A stretch of DNA of 64,000 nt from Channallabes apus. Lineage: Eukaryota > Chordata > Actinopteri > Siluriformes > Clariidae. Shown here piece by piece: positions 21,563 through 32,279 of the stretch (its first letter is position 1; each line of letters starts with the position of its first letter). The notes beneath the pieces are model-generated. The model did no database searches. It saw only the letters and a list, made by a program, of their open reading frames with translations, and was not told where the DNA came from. Location: contig CM060107.1 in NCBI GenBank assembly GCA_030522415.1, forward strand, positions 3,708,847 through 3,772,846, read 5' to 3'. Made by a program: the position numbers and the translations under genes.

Positions 21563-23035
21563 GTTTGGGCGCAACTGCTTTTCCCCGTGTGAGAACTCTC
21601 TTTCTCCTGTATTTTGCAAGCTAAATGCTAAAGCTAACGCGCAAAGGATTATGGGAGTGAGGTCAAAACGCAACTAAACACAGAAGCTTTCCGGATATCA
21701 GCTCCAGGACAACACGATGGAATATACAGTGAATTATAGCGTGATAACGTTATAATTTTCCCTAATTTTTCAACTGGACACATTTACCAGGTAATGTTTA
21801 ATATATAAAATTAATTAGATGTTACTGTTTTAGGCACTAATGATAACTTTGTAGCAGCGTTAATACTTTTGGAGTGTTTGGGGGAAATGCCGAGCCGAGT
21901 GTAAATGTCAGTGATTAAAAGGAAGATAATCTCATTTAGACAATTAAACACTGATATAAACCATCAGCTCCATGGCATCTCTGTAATATACATCCACATA
22001 TGGATTTATAAGCAAGCTAATATCACTATGCTAACCGCTAGCGCTTAGCATGGGGAAACTAGCATGTTCATTAACATATATTAATTTAATAGTGTATTTG
22101 GACACATATACGTGATGTAAACAGTTAGCTCCATTGTTTCTGTAAAACACCTGTCCAAATATGGATCTATAAGCAAGTTAATATCATTATGCTAAGCGCT
22201 AGTTTACTGAAAGAGCTAAGATAGCAGAATGTCCACTGTTGTCTATCAACTATTGCTAATTATCCCTGAGCTAATTCTTAGCTGCTCCTGTTATGGGTTA
22301 AATGTTACAGATGGTTAATGAATTGTTGTATGCAGTTTATTGGAGCTCATGAGTGCCATATAGTGTATAATACTGCAGTGTAATGTAGTGGTATTATCAT
22401 AGCTAGAGATCTTCTGAGTAGTTAGCTATGTGATTACACAATAGTCAAGAAAAGGGGCTTTTGTTCAGGTTCTATCTATTCTATTATAAAGTCATTAAAT
22501 ATGTGTTTATACTCCTTATAACATGTATGCTTGTGTGTTTTCCTTTTCACAGTGAACTGTATGTAAATCATCAACTGCCTGTGTATCAGCTGATTTCTAC
22601 ACCAGGTGTACATCCTGAGCAGAAGGTGAGTGTTCAGAAGTATTCACCTCTCTTTTCAAGAACACCACTGAGCACATCTTAATCTGGGGACAGGGGCAAA
22701 TTTCTCTTCATGATGTGTGTTAACGAATGGTGTAGATGGGGCCAAATTCTGCAGCAATCCTTAATGACAAAACCCAATAATTGTACACAGCATTACTAAA
22801 AGCTTGCGTTCTATGAAATATATAAAATGTTGTGTGCGTGCCTGCCTGCATGCGTGTGTGTCAACCTGCATAGTAACATCATGAAGTCTTTTTACTAGAC
22901 ACTTACATTAACATGTCTTTATTTCTCCCCTGTTGTAGATTGTCGTGGAGAAGACAGACCCTTGATGATCTGCCTTCTTGCACCACCAATACATGCATGT
23001 ATTTAATTAATTTGTAAATAAAGGGTTTAATGTAA
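21563..23035 (+). other. Three-exon transcription unit of unknown identity, copy A
   Basis: A promoter-like start (GCAAAGGATTATGGGAGTG and CACAGAAGCTTTCCGG, resembling ZNF143- and ETS-type sites) precedes exon 1, ending at ACCAG|GTAATG (21790). Exon 2 is 22553-22625 (acceptor TTTTCCTTTTCACAG, donor AAG|GTGAGT). Exon 3 starts at 22939 (acceptor TCCCCTGTTGTAG) and ends near an AATAAA at 23017-23022. Exons 2 and 3 join to an open frame (S-E-L-Y-V-N-H-Q-L-P ... then I-V-V-E-K-T-D-P-stop), but no ATG precedes it in exon 1. It may be non-coding, or the 3' part of a captured gene. Copy C at 49016-51145 keeps every splice signal and the exon 2 sequence exactly. I do not recognise the product. Confidence 0.5.
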
Positions 23036-23204
23036 TTTATAGTTGAGTATTTATTTCCAGTTTGCTTATTCTTTAGCAAAACAGTTAAAGTGCATGTAAA
23101 GCATTGCTGCAAATGACATTGAATAGAATCAGATGTTACTCCACTCTGTGTAAGGGTACAGGCTTATATAAAGTATGTGATTTTAGCATCATTAATGTTG
23201 TTCT

Positions 23205-23400
23205 GCTAATATATTCAAAATATTAGAATATTTCACTGCGATCATGGGGAAGACTGCTGACCAAACAAGTTGTCCAGAAGATGATCATCTACACCTTCCA
23301 GAAGGAGTGTAAGCTCCCTAATGTCAAACACTACCACCAACTATTTTGCTGACTATTTAGTTGCTTGATTGGCCAGCCATCTCACCTGACCTGACGTTTC
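23205..23400 (+). pseudogene. Tc1-like transposase scrap (third family), copy A
   Basis: ATCATGGGGAAGACTGCTGA opens the M-G-K-T-A-D start of another fish Tc1 family. It then jumps to a C-terminal piece reading L-D-W-P-A-I-S-P-D-L, the start of the third catalytic motif. Everything between is deleted. Copy C is at 51505-51705. Confidence 0.75.
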
Positions 23401-23732
23401 ATGGGAAAGATGAGCTGAAATCTGGGATAAATTTACAAGCTGAATGCTTCAAGTGTTATCTGCACATTCATGCACACTTTTGCACTATATATTTATATTT
23501 CCATTTATGGACCACTGCACAAATCACTTTAATAATAAGACACTTTAAGAAGTCACTTTTATGCATATTTGCACACTCCAGTCATTTCTACATTTCTAAT
23601 TTGTACAAATTTCTATTTTCTTCTTTTATATTTCTATATTGATATTTTGTTCGCATTTGTACAGTATATTTTATTTTACTTTGTACAGTATATTTTACTA
23701 GTTAATTTCATTTTCTACCGTATTTTACGTTG

Positions 23733-23820
23733 GCCCAGAAGGGCAAATCATCTTTCCCGTATGTGTATGTTTTTTCCCTTGTGTGTCGTCCCCCCTCCCC
23801 CCAATTATTTTATAATTTAA
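23733..23820. repeat. GGCCCAGAAGGGCAAATCAT block
   Basis: The same block occurs at 48552-48604 and 52018-52090, so it bounds both ends of the 48.5-52.1 kb copy of the three-exon unit but only the right end here. Confidence 0.75.
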
Positions 23821-24173
23821 ACACTTTTGCATGACATTCTAATTTTTTAAGATAAACTGTATTTCAAATTTCACACTCATTGTTTACATGTGTATTTTAA
23901 TTATTTGGCAATTTATGATACTTTTTTTTCAAATTCAAATGTTATTTGTCATATACACAGTCATACACAGTATAATATGCAGTGAAATGCTTACACGACC
24001 GCCAATGACCTTAAAAAGAAAATAAAACCTTGTACGTAAAATAAATATCGATAAAAGGAGATACTAAAGAAATAAATTTAACTAGTAAAATAATCTGTAC
24101 AATAAGGGCATAATATAATATTGCAAAATATAGGGGGGGAAGTATATATATAGAAATTAAAGTGACAAATGGT

Positions 24174-24814
24174 CAGAGGTGTCAAGTAACGAAGTACAAA
24201 TACTTCGTTACCTTACTTAAGTAGAAATTTTGGGTATCTATACTTTACTGGAGTAATTATTTTTCAGCCGACTTTTTACTTCTACTCCTTACATTTTTAA
24301 GCAATTATCTGTACTTTCTACTCCTTACATTTTAAAAACAGCCTCGTTACTCTATTTTTATGATCAGAACGCGCAACCCCTCCGGTCGCATGACAAGAAC
24401 GCGCACAACGCCCCCCCCCCGTCACATGATCAGAACGTGCACAACGCCCCCCCTCGTCACATGATCAGAACGTGCACAACGCCCCCCCCCGTCACATGAT
24501 CAGAACGCGCAGAACGCCCCCCCCTGTCACATGATCAGAACGCGCACAACGCCCCCCCCCTCGTCACATGATCAGAACGTGCACAACGCGCCCCCCCCCC
24601 CCCCTTGCATGATCAGAAAGCGAGACCTTAATGCTTTTTTCCCCCTCACGGTACTTTTACTTTTATACTTTAAGTAGTTTTGAAACCAGTACTTTTAAAC
24701 TTTTACTTAAGTAAAAGGCTTGGGTTGATACTTCAACTTCTAAAGAAGTATTTTTGAACCCTAGTATCTATACTTCTACTCAAGTAATGAATGTGAATAC
24801 TTTTGACACCACTG
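24174..24814 (+). mobile_element. hAT-type MITE with perfect 8-bp target duplication
   Basis: Termini CAGAGGTGTCAAGTAACGAA and, reversed, CAGTGGTGTCAAAAGTATTC, flanked on both sides by CAAATGGT. No transposase. The centre is a GC-rich minisatellite (24361-24620). Confidence 0.92.
24361..24620. repeat. GC-rich minisatellite inside the MITE
   Basis: Six or so ~38-44 bp units of the form CACATGATCAGAACGCGCA + CAACGCCCCCCCC, each ending in a C run of variable length. Confidence 0.9.
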
Positions 24815-25093
24815 CAAATGGTTATGCAAATAAGCATGAAAGGTGACTAGTGAAAGTGACATGTGCAATTGTCCAGATGTATAAATATTTAGTGCAAGTG
24901 TTTATGAATGTGTCCATGATTGTCCAGTCAATGTTGTATTCTTGAACATTTCATTCACAGTACATATATATATAACTACTATTTATAATCCTACATGTTT
25001 TTATGTAACCCATTGCATTAAGCTGTTAAACATGACACCGTGGTTATGTTTCAAATTCAAAATTAAAATTTTATTTGTCACGTACACAGTTTA

Positions 25094-25857
25094 CAGCCCC
25101 ATCTAGTGGCAGGTTTAGCCTTACTTTTAAATCGCTATTTCAGATGATCACGTGATTCAGGAAAAAATAGAAATATATATATATAATATTCATTCATTTT
25201 CTAAACCGCTTTATCCTCATATACAGGGTCGCGGGAAACTTAGGGCACAAGGCGGGGTACACCCTGGACAGGGTGCCAACCCATTGCAGGGCACACACAC
25301 ATACACACACTATGGGCAATTTGGAATGTCAATTAACCTAACCTACATGTCTTTGAACTGTGGGAGGAAACCGGAGTACCCGGGGGAAACCCACCAAGCA
25401 CGGGGAGAACATGCAAACTCCATGCACACAGAGACGGGAATCGAGCCTGCCCCGGGAATCGAACCCGGACCCTGGCGGTGCAAGGCGACAGTGCTAACCA
25501 CTACACCACCGCGCCGCCTAAATAGAATATATACAAATATATCTTCAAATATACAGCACAGCTACATGATGCCAATACACAACATGGCCAATACTACAGC
25601 TTAATTAAAATGGCTAATCAATTAACTTTAACCAGAACAGATAACATTTATACACAAATATAATGAACATTATTGTAAATAAAGTAAAACTTACAAGCGA
25701 TGCTGTTGCAATGTTAAAGATTACAAAGATGCACGAAGATTAAGAGAGCTATAGTTATCGCTGCCCGCATGAAGCACTTTCTATTTTTTCCTGAATCACG
25801 TGAACACCTGAAATAGCGATTTTAAAATAAGGCTAAACCTGCCACTAGATGGGGCTG
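25094..25857. mobile_element. Long-TIR element flanked by TA, copy A
   Basis: The first ~75 bp (CAGCCCCATCTAGTGGCAGG ... CACGTGATTCAGGAAAAAAT) are mirrored at 25779-25857, and TA lies on both sides. The interior holds a tRNA-like dispersed repeat (25186-25521) rather than a transposase. The same element is at 52377-53190. Confidence 0.85.
25186..25521 (-). repeat. tRNA-like dispersed repeat, near full length
   Basis: In reverse: GGTGTAGTGGTTAGCACTG, GGTTCGATTCCCGGGGCAG, GAGTTTGCATGTTCTCCCCG, GGGTTTCCCCCGGGTACTCC, a CA tract, GGGTTGGCACCCTGTCCAGG and the GAATG end. Other copies: 28855 (+), 52484 (-), 54232 (+), 41079 (-), 43935 (-), 15460 (+), 17392 (-). Confidence 0.85.
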
Positions 25858-26627
25858 TAAACCATTAACAAAGTCAATAGAAAAAATACTGCCATTAATT
25901 GATTGTACTTAATAAACACCTAAAACCCTCATCATATTAAGCACAACATAAAATCTGTTCACATTAAACTTTTTCCATCACAGACATACTTCACATTGTT
26001 TCTGAAGCTGGTGAAGAGTGTTTGTCAGCTGTTTGTCAATCAACTATGGTTGTACACCCTGTTCGTTTCACCGCCACTACAGGTTACATGAAAATATTAC
26101 CGACAGTTTGGTGACTTAATTTATATATTTGTCTATTATGGCATGCTATTGATAAGTTAACCCATGTCGAAATAAACGTTATTGGAAGAATTTAGTGCAA
26201 TGTTTAATTTGCATAGAAAATGCCATCTTTCTTAACGTTAATTCAGGACCTTCACTGTAGACAGCGCCTTGTAACGTCGGACGTACAGTAAGAGGCAGCG
26301 ACTTAAGAAGACTCTTAAGGGACTTTTCGGGAAACACATTTAGAAAAGTAATCAGTTTATGTAAGATATATCTTAAGAGTCTTCTTAGCGCGCTAAGAGT
26401 GTGCGTTATCGGGAAACTGTGATCGGTATACCGTGAGTTGTTTGGCAGCAGGTACACCCTCAGACGACAAAACATCAATCACTCCATGCTGCTCTGCTTT
26501 AGTGCAAATCACAAGTCGGACGATCAATTTATGCTGACACCACAGTTACAAATGAAGTATCATGTTGACACATGGACAGCAGAGACTGGGGAGACAGGAG
26601 CCTTGAACAGAAAGCGGCCAACAGTTT
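25858..26627. other. Spacer shared with 53191-53765
   Basis: No gene. It contains CTTAAGAAGACTCTTAAG (26302-26319) and, ~55 bp on, CTTAAGAGTCTTCTTAG, an inverted repeat kept in both copies. Confidence 0.55.
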
Positions 26628-27190
26628 CAAATCAAATTCAAATTTTATTAGTCACATACACAATCATACACAGTATAATATGCAGTGAAATGCTTTTATA
26701 CGACCGCCAGTGACCTTAAAAAAAAAAGAAAATAAGAAAATAAAATCTTGTACGTAAAATAAATAATCAATAAAAAGGAAATACTAAAGAAATAATTTTA
26801 ACTAGTAAAATTTGTAAAATTAACTGTGCATAAGGGCATAATAAAATATTGCAAAAATATAGAAATATGGTATTAAAGTGTCAGTGGTTGTGCAAATATG
26901 CCTGAAAGGTGACATGTGCAATTGTCCAGATGTATGAGTATTTAGTGCAAGTGTGTATGAATGTGTCCATGATTGTCCAGTCAGTGTTGTGAGCTTAAAA
27001 GATGTTATTAGTCCTGTGTGGAGGTGTGATTGTGTGATTGAGAGACCTTATCGCCTGCGGGAAGAAGCTCCTCCTCAGTCTCTCTGTGTTGGCCTTTAGG
27101 GAGCGGAATCTCTTCCCAGACCGCAACAAAGAGAACAGTCCATTACTGGGGTGACTGAGGTCAGTTTTAATATAACCAGAGTGTGGATCA
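26628..27190 (-). mobile_element. LINE 3'-end fragment
   Basis: Sister of 23935-24940 but longer, reaching into CTGCGGGAAGAAGCTCCTCC and GAGCGGAATCTCTTCCCAGA, the reverse of the last coding/3' UTR region of an L2-like LINE. Confidence 0.7.
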
Positions 27191-27294
27191 TTTTTGACTC
27201 ACCCTCATATTCATATGATGTATGAGAAATAGCTTAAGCTCAATTGGTGTTTAGTATATATAGTTATATATAATTATATGTGCTTTATTATTTG

Positions 27295-27865
27295 CAGTGG
27301 TGTCAAAAGTATTCACATTCATTACTTGAGTAGAAGTATAGATACTAGGGTTCAAAAATACTTCTTTAGAAGTTGAAGTAGCAACCCAAGCTTTTTACTT
27401 AAGTAAAAGTTTAAAAGTACTGGTTTCAAAACTACTTAAAGTATAAAAGTAAAAGTACCGTGAGGGGCGACAAAAGCATTAAGGTCTCGCTTTCTGATCA
27501 TGCAACGGGGAGGGGGGGGGGCGTTGTGCGCGTTCTGATCATGTGACGAGGGGGGGGGGCGTTTTGCGCGTTCTGATCATGTGACGAGGGGGGGGCGTTG
27601 TGCGCATTCTGATCATGTGACGGGGGGGCGTTGTGCGCGTTCTTATCATGCGACCGGAGGGGTTGCGCGTTCTGATCATAAAAATAGAGTAACGAGGCTG
27701 TTTTTAAAAAGTAAGGAGTAGAAAGTACAGATAATTGCTTAAAAATGTAAGGAGTAGAAGTAAAAAGTCGGCTGAAAAATAATTACTCCAGTAAAGTATA
27801 GATACCCAAAATTTCTACTTAAGTAAGGTAACGAAGTATTTGTACTTCGTTACTTGACACCTCTG
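27295..27865 (-). mobile_element. hAT-type MITE, second copy, perfect 8-bp target duplication
   Basis: The same element as 24174-24814, inverted, flanked on both sides by ATTATTTG (27287-27294 and 27866-27873). Its G-rich minisatellite at about 27500-27680 has fewer units. Confidence 0.93.
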
Positions 27866-28603
27866 ATTATTTGACATAAGAATGACATATAAAAGGTATG
27901 GGAGTATAAATATCTAAGATTATTAGTGAGTTTTTTTACTGAATACATTGTTATTAAAGCAAATGAATAAATTTATATATACATATTTCTAAGATTTTAC
28001 CATTCAAGGTTCCATTCAGGTTTTTACTAATATTATTTGCGAGAAATAAAAGTGTCAGGACACCTCCTAAATGGAAAGCACATTGTTGGTTGTTGTGTGC
28101 TGTTTATCTGGGCCAAGATCAATCACATGCAGGAGTGTTCACTGGTCTTATCTGGAGTGTCGAATGCTACTTACAGTATATAAATGTATTCATTTGCTTT
28201 AATAACAGAGTCAACCTATTTTTCTGTTTGTATTGGATTCACGCAGCAGAAAGAACTGCCTTTTACATTTGCCATGAGTTTGTGTAGTGTTATCCACTTT
28301 TTGATAAGAGATAATGAATTTAACATGCTATTTTGCTTTGGGGAAATTTGGCACTGTTATACTTGGGTTAGGCATTGTGGGGACGAGGGTTCGATTCCAA
28401 CCTCAGATCTGAATACATAGTGTTTGCATGTTCTTCCTATGCTTACTTACTGTAGTTTCTTCCAGGTACTTTAAAGACGGTGGAGTAAGTGAGTATAGAA
28501 GATGAATAAAGTGAATAAAGTATGGCACTATCCTGATTATTAAATGTCTTATAGAATGTTTTCTTTGCTTAATATTCTTCAAAATTTGAAAACTAGTTTC
28601 AGT

Positions 28604-28606
<3 letters not shown>

Positions 28607-28642
<36 letters not shown>
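28607..28642. repeat. (TAA)n microsatellite
   Basis: Trinucleotide run. The equivalent run in the other spacer copy is 53977-54022. Confidence 0.95.
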
Positions 28643-28645
<3 letters not shown>

Positions 28646-28854
28646 TCAATCTTTAACCACATTGCATAGAATATCATTTCAGTGTTTTCATCTTCACATC
28701 ATACGTTTCATGGGAATGACCTACTGTGTGTAATTGTTCTGACTAACATTATTCATAATTCACCCTCAACAGGTTGTTCCAATGAAACAGTTGTGATTAG
28801 ACATTAAAAAAATATTTCAATATTCATTTTGGTAACTAATCAAATTTAGGCCGC

Positions 28855-29012
28855 TCATGGATTCGCAGTTAGCATTTTCTTTTTTCACTTACTGGGTCCA
28901 GATTCGATTCCCACTGGGGTCTGTGTGGTTGGCGTTTGCATGTTGTCCCCGTGCATGGTGGGTTTCCTCCTATAGTGGTACTCCCATAGTTCCCATAGTG
29001 TATGAGTGAGTT

Positions 29013-29061
<49 letters not shown>

Positions 29062-29180
29062 ACCCTGCGTTGGATTGGCACCCCATCCAGTCTCTTCACC
29101 CCGCCTCGTGCTCTAAGAGTCCTGGGATAGGCTCCAAGCTTCCCGCAACCCTGAATACAGGACAACTGGGTACAGTCGAT
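28855..29180 (+). repeat. tRNA-like dispersed repeat with internal (GT)n
   Basis: GGGTCCAGATTCGATTCCCA, GGCGTTTGCATGTTGTCCCC, a GT run (about 29019-29058), TGGATTGGCACCCCATCCAG and a GAGTGAGTGAGT end. The equivalent in the other copy (54232-54445) lost its 3' half to a MITE insertion. Confidence 0.85.
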
Positions 29181-29219
29181 GAGTGAGTGAGTAAAAACTA
29201 GTCGCTCACTTGTCAGTTG

Positions 29220-29426
29220 ACCAGAAGACGACTTTATGTTCTTATTGTTGTCAGCAAATCCTTTAATAAGAATTTTTATATTCCTTTCTTTTTTATAAAA
29301 CATTGTAAACATTTTGTATATGTCGCTAAAAGTGATGTCCATCCTGTCATTTGGGGAAAGTGTGAGAAATTGGTCGATATAATCAGTGACATCACCAGCA
29401 TCACCTTCACTGGAAAGAATAACACT
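29220..29426 (+). other. Possible exon of unknown gene, copy B
   Basis: An open frame reading ...K-S-D-V-H-P-V-I-W-G-K-C-E-K-L-V-D-I-I-S and ending T-G-K-N-N-T runs to a strong donor AACACT|GTAAGTA. The copy at 54869-55078 preserves the same residues and donor despite indels in a neighbouring T run. No acceptor or partner exon could be assigned and I do not recognise the protein. Confidence 0.3.
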
Positions 29427-30023
29427 GTAAGTACATTACGTCTTCACACATATATTTTACCATTTTCATTATATTGTGATTGTAGTTTGATGTTAAGCTC
29501 AACATGTCGACAAGAAATTCGAAACATGTGATAAACAGCACACAGTCACCTGCAACAGTGAATCACTTTACTAACTGAAGGTCCACCATGTGATCATAGG
29601 ACAGAATAGTGAGGGACATTTCTTAAATGGGTACTAGCTAACAAACAAAAACAAAACCTCCCCCCACACCTGACACACACACTCGCTCTCTCAACCTGTC
29701 TCCCTAAGCTGTGCTTTACACAGACCAAAACAAGCTCCGTTTCAAATCCTACACACAGCGCTCGGCCAGTGTTCACACACCGAGCTCACTGACAGGACTC
29801 GCCTTCAGTTCGGACCGGAGTTCTTACACCGGTGCGACCTGTTTTTGTCCGGTTTTTACACACGACACGCACGAAATGCGCAGTCCGCCGGCTCGAGCTG
29901 CAGCCGCGCCGCGCACTTTTATGGCAGAAAGAGGAAAGGCCTTTCTCACTAAACGTGTGCTTGAACGCTTGAGATCTGCTGTCAGCACTCGGATATTCGC
30001 AGAGAAATGTCCGGAGAAAACAC

Positions 30024-30266
30024 AAGAAACCTGCCAAGAAACCTGCCGCCGCCAAGAAGTCTCCTAAGAAAGCGAAGAAACCTGCCGCTGCCAAGAAAGC
30101 CACCAAGAGCCCCAAGAAGGCGAAAAAGCCGGCGTTCCCTAAAAAGGCAGCCAAGAGCCCCAAGAAGGCGAAGGCAGTTAAGCCCAAGACTGCCAAACCC
30201 AAAGCGTTCAAGGCTGCCAAGCCTAAAGCGCCCAAGGCGAAAAGGGCAGCTCCTAAAAAGAAGTAA
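30024..30266 (+). pseudogene. Histone H1 relic: C-terminal tail only
   Basis: Starting at the AAG at 30024, 80 codons of pure Lys/Ala/Pro-rich H1 tail ([12 protein letters not shown] ... A-A-P-K-K-K) run to TAA at 30264-30266. The start codon, N-terminal arm and globular winged-helix domain found in the intact copy (55898-56458) are missing. The join falls immediately after the AAACACA H1 promoter box, so promoter upstream sequence is fused to the tail. The tail contains residues absent from the intact copy (an extra [10 protein letters not shown] module, plus S-to-F and P-to-F changes), so it is not a simple deletion of that exact allele. The nearest upstream ATG (30007) is in another frame. 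Confidence 0.9.
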
Positions 30267-30305
30267 ACATGTAAAGTTTATTTCTTTCATATTTCCCTCC
30301 TAAAC

Positions 30306-30321
30306 GGCTCTTTTAAGAGCC
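30306..30321 (+). terminator. Histone 3' stem-loop of H1 relic
   Basis: GGCTCTTTTAAGAGCC, intact, 39 nt after the stop, identical to that of the intact H1. Confidence 0.95.
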
Positions 30322-30424
30322 ACCCACGTTTTCGTTTAATGGGCAATAATCCACTTTTTTGTCAAACTACATGGATACGATAACCATTATTTAACATATA
30401 AATTGTAAACATAAGCATGTTAAA

Positions 30425-30515
30425 TAATTCTTTTGACTGTGTAAAGCTGTTTTGGGACTACCAAATTGTTACCAATTGTTAAAATGCGCTATACAAATAA
30501 AAGTTTAATTGAATT
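30425..30515 (+). repeat. L2/Rex1-like LINE 3' end
   Basis: TGTAAAGCTGTTTTGGGAC and GCGCTATACAAATAAAAG, matching the end of the LINE at 13353-14628. The copy in the other unit is at about 56610-56700. Confidence 0.8.
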
Positions 30516-30690
30516 TAATACTATAAGATTCTAAGGAATCCTATGATTTTGCTAGAGTATACACTTCAGTCTACTGAATAGAATAAACATGTTTTTAACA
30601 TATAAATTATGAACTTAAACATGATAAATAATTATTTTGATTGTGCAAACCTAGTTAACCCAGTGTAAGTATGTATCCAGTGATGTATCC

Positions 30691-30762
30691 GGTGGTGTGC
30701 TGCCCAATATTCAGGCTGTGCTTCTGCCCAAGAAGACCGAGAAGCCGGCCAAGACCAAGTAA
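30691..30762 (+). pseudogene. Histone H2A relic: last 23 residues
   Basis: GGT GGT GTG CTG CCC at 30691 continues as the H2A C-terminal segment ([18 protein letters not shown]) to TAA at 30760-30762. By comparison with the other unit, about 780 bp are gone: the LINE fragment, promoter, start and histone fold of H2A. The 3' stem-loop remains. Not translatable as a histone. Confidence 0.92.
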
Positions 30763-30796
30763 TTTTACAGACTGCTACGTTCACCCAGTATCCAAA

Positions 30797-30812
30797 GGCT
30801 CTTTTAAGAGCC
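30797..30812 (+). terminator. Histone 3' stem-loop of H2A relic
   Basis: GGCTCTTTTAAGAGCC, 34 nt after the relic stop. Confidence 0.95.
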
Positions 30813-31119
30813 ACCCATGTTTAATTTAAAAGTGCTAATTTTCTCACCAGTTCAAACATTTATAAAACGTAAATGAATATGATGTCACAATGACAAAAAG
30901 CCTCATAGGGCTTTTTTGAGATAAGAATAAAATGTGCATGAAATTTGCTACCATGTTTTAACGTTGCATTATAAATAATAATCATATTGAGATCTACAGT
31001 ACATGTACAAAATGTATACCCTTGTAAATAACATTCGTACATTTTGTTTCAAAACGCTAGCAGCGCGCTCAGTTTTGCATAAAGATAATGCAGTTTCAAA
31101 CCAAGTCGGTGTTAGAAGA

Positions 31120-31462
<343 letters not shown>

Positions 31463-32024
31463 TACTTTTGGATTTTACACGTTTTTGTACACAAACTGCT
31501 TGCACTGAAAAACTTACACAATAGATTATTTATCTATATAGTGTTGGACAATTAAAAAGATTTATAAAGTGATAAGGTTCCAGATATTAAGTTTATAATG
31601 AGTGATTAGAAGCTTAATGCTTGTGTATAGGCTCATTTGGTGGTCTATGTTTTCTTATAAACAACATGAAAAGCAAATATGCATTTCATATCACAACTTG
31701 TTTTGTTATACACCTTCTCAGTGAAATATAAGTGTGGCAGCACATTATGAAGTGATTTTGACACTGACTTGGGCTGATATTTTAGTTTACAAATGCAGTA
31801 GATAAGGCTTGAGATTATTTTAAGAAAGTAATAATAAGGAAGTAATAGAGAATATTTAAAACTCTTCTCCTTCTTCAAAACTTGCATGGTTATGTTTCTC
31901 TGTACATGCTGATTATTTTAATGGTACTATTGTTGTAGCATATATAATATATAATGCTCCGTGCTGGTATATGCATTTGAATGTTAAGGCTATTTCAGCA
32001 GAATGGCTCAATTTGTCCACGTGC
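31463..32024. other. H3 3' flank, no gene seen
   Basis: AT-rich. Part of it (TTTTAGTTTACAAATGCAGT) is shared with 58.89 kb. Confidence 0.5.
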
Positions 32025-32265
32025 ACATTGGGGCAGTGGTGCTTCAGAGGGCTAAGATGCTGAGTTACTGACGGGAAGGTCGGTGGTTCAATCCCCAGCT
32101 CCACCAGGTTGTCACTGTTGGGCCCTTGAGCAATGCCTTTAATCCTATCTGCTCCAGGGGTGCTGTATCATGGCTGATCCTGTACTCTGACCCCAGTTAC
32201 GCTGGGATATGCGAAGACAGAATGTGCTGTAATGTTTATGTGACAAATAAAGGCTTAACTTAAGG
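32025..32265 (+). repeat. tRNA-derived SINE
   Basis: A-box-like GCTAAGATGCTGAGTT, B box GGTGGTTCAATCCCCAGC, central CACTGTTGGGCCCTTGAGCA and tail TTATGTGACAAATAAAGGCT. It is related to the V-SINE head and centre but with a different tail from 9640-9830. Absent from the third round. Confidence 0.8.
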
Positions 32266-32279
32266 TTAAAAAAAGGTTC

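Larger units (their letters stand above)
23935..24940 (-). mobile_element. LINE 3'-end fragment, interrupted by a hAT MITE
   Basis: TTCAAATGTTATTTGTCATA ... GCAGTGAAATGCTTACACGA is the reverse of a non-LTR 3' end, with a sister at 26628-27190. It is absent from the equivalent place in the other spacer copy (52.22 kb), so it is a post-duplication insertion or a loss there. The MITE at 24174-24814 splits it. Confidence 0.7.

Noticed and set aside
22461..22682. 73-codon frame over exon 2 of the three-exon unit
   Set aside because: It reads through both splice sites into intron sequence; the spliced frame is more plausible.
29786..30290. Leu/Ala/Gly-rich frames antisense to the H1 relic
   Set aside because: Antisense reading of Lys/Ala/Pro codons; the same artefact appears opposite the intact H1 (56152-56427).
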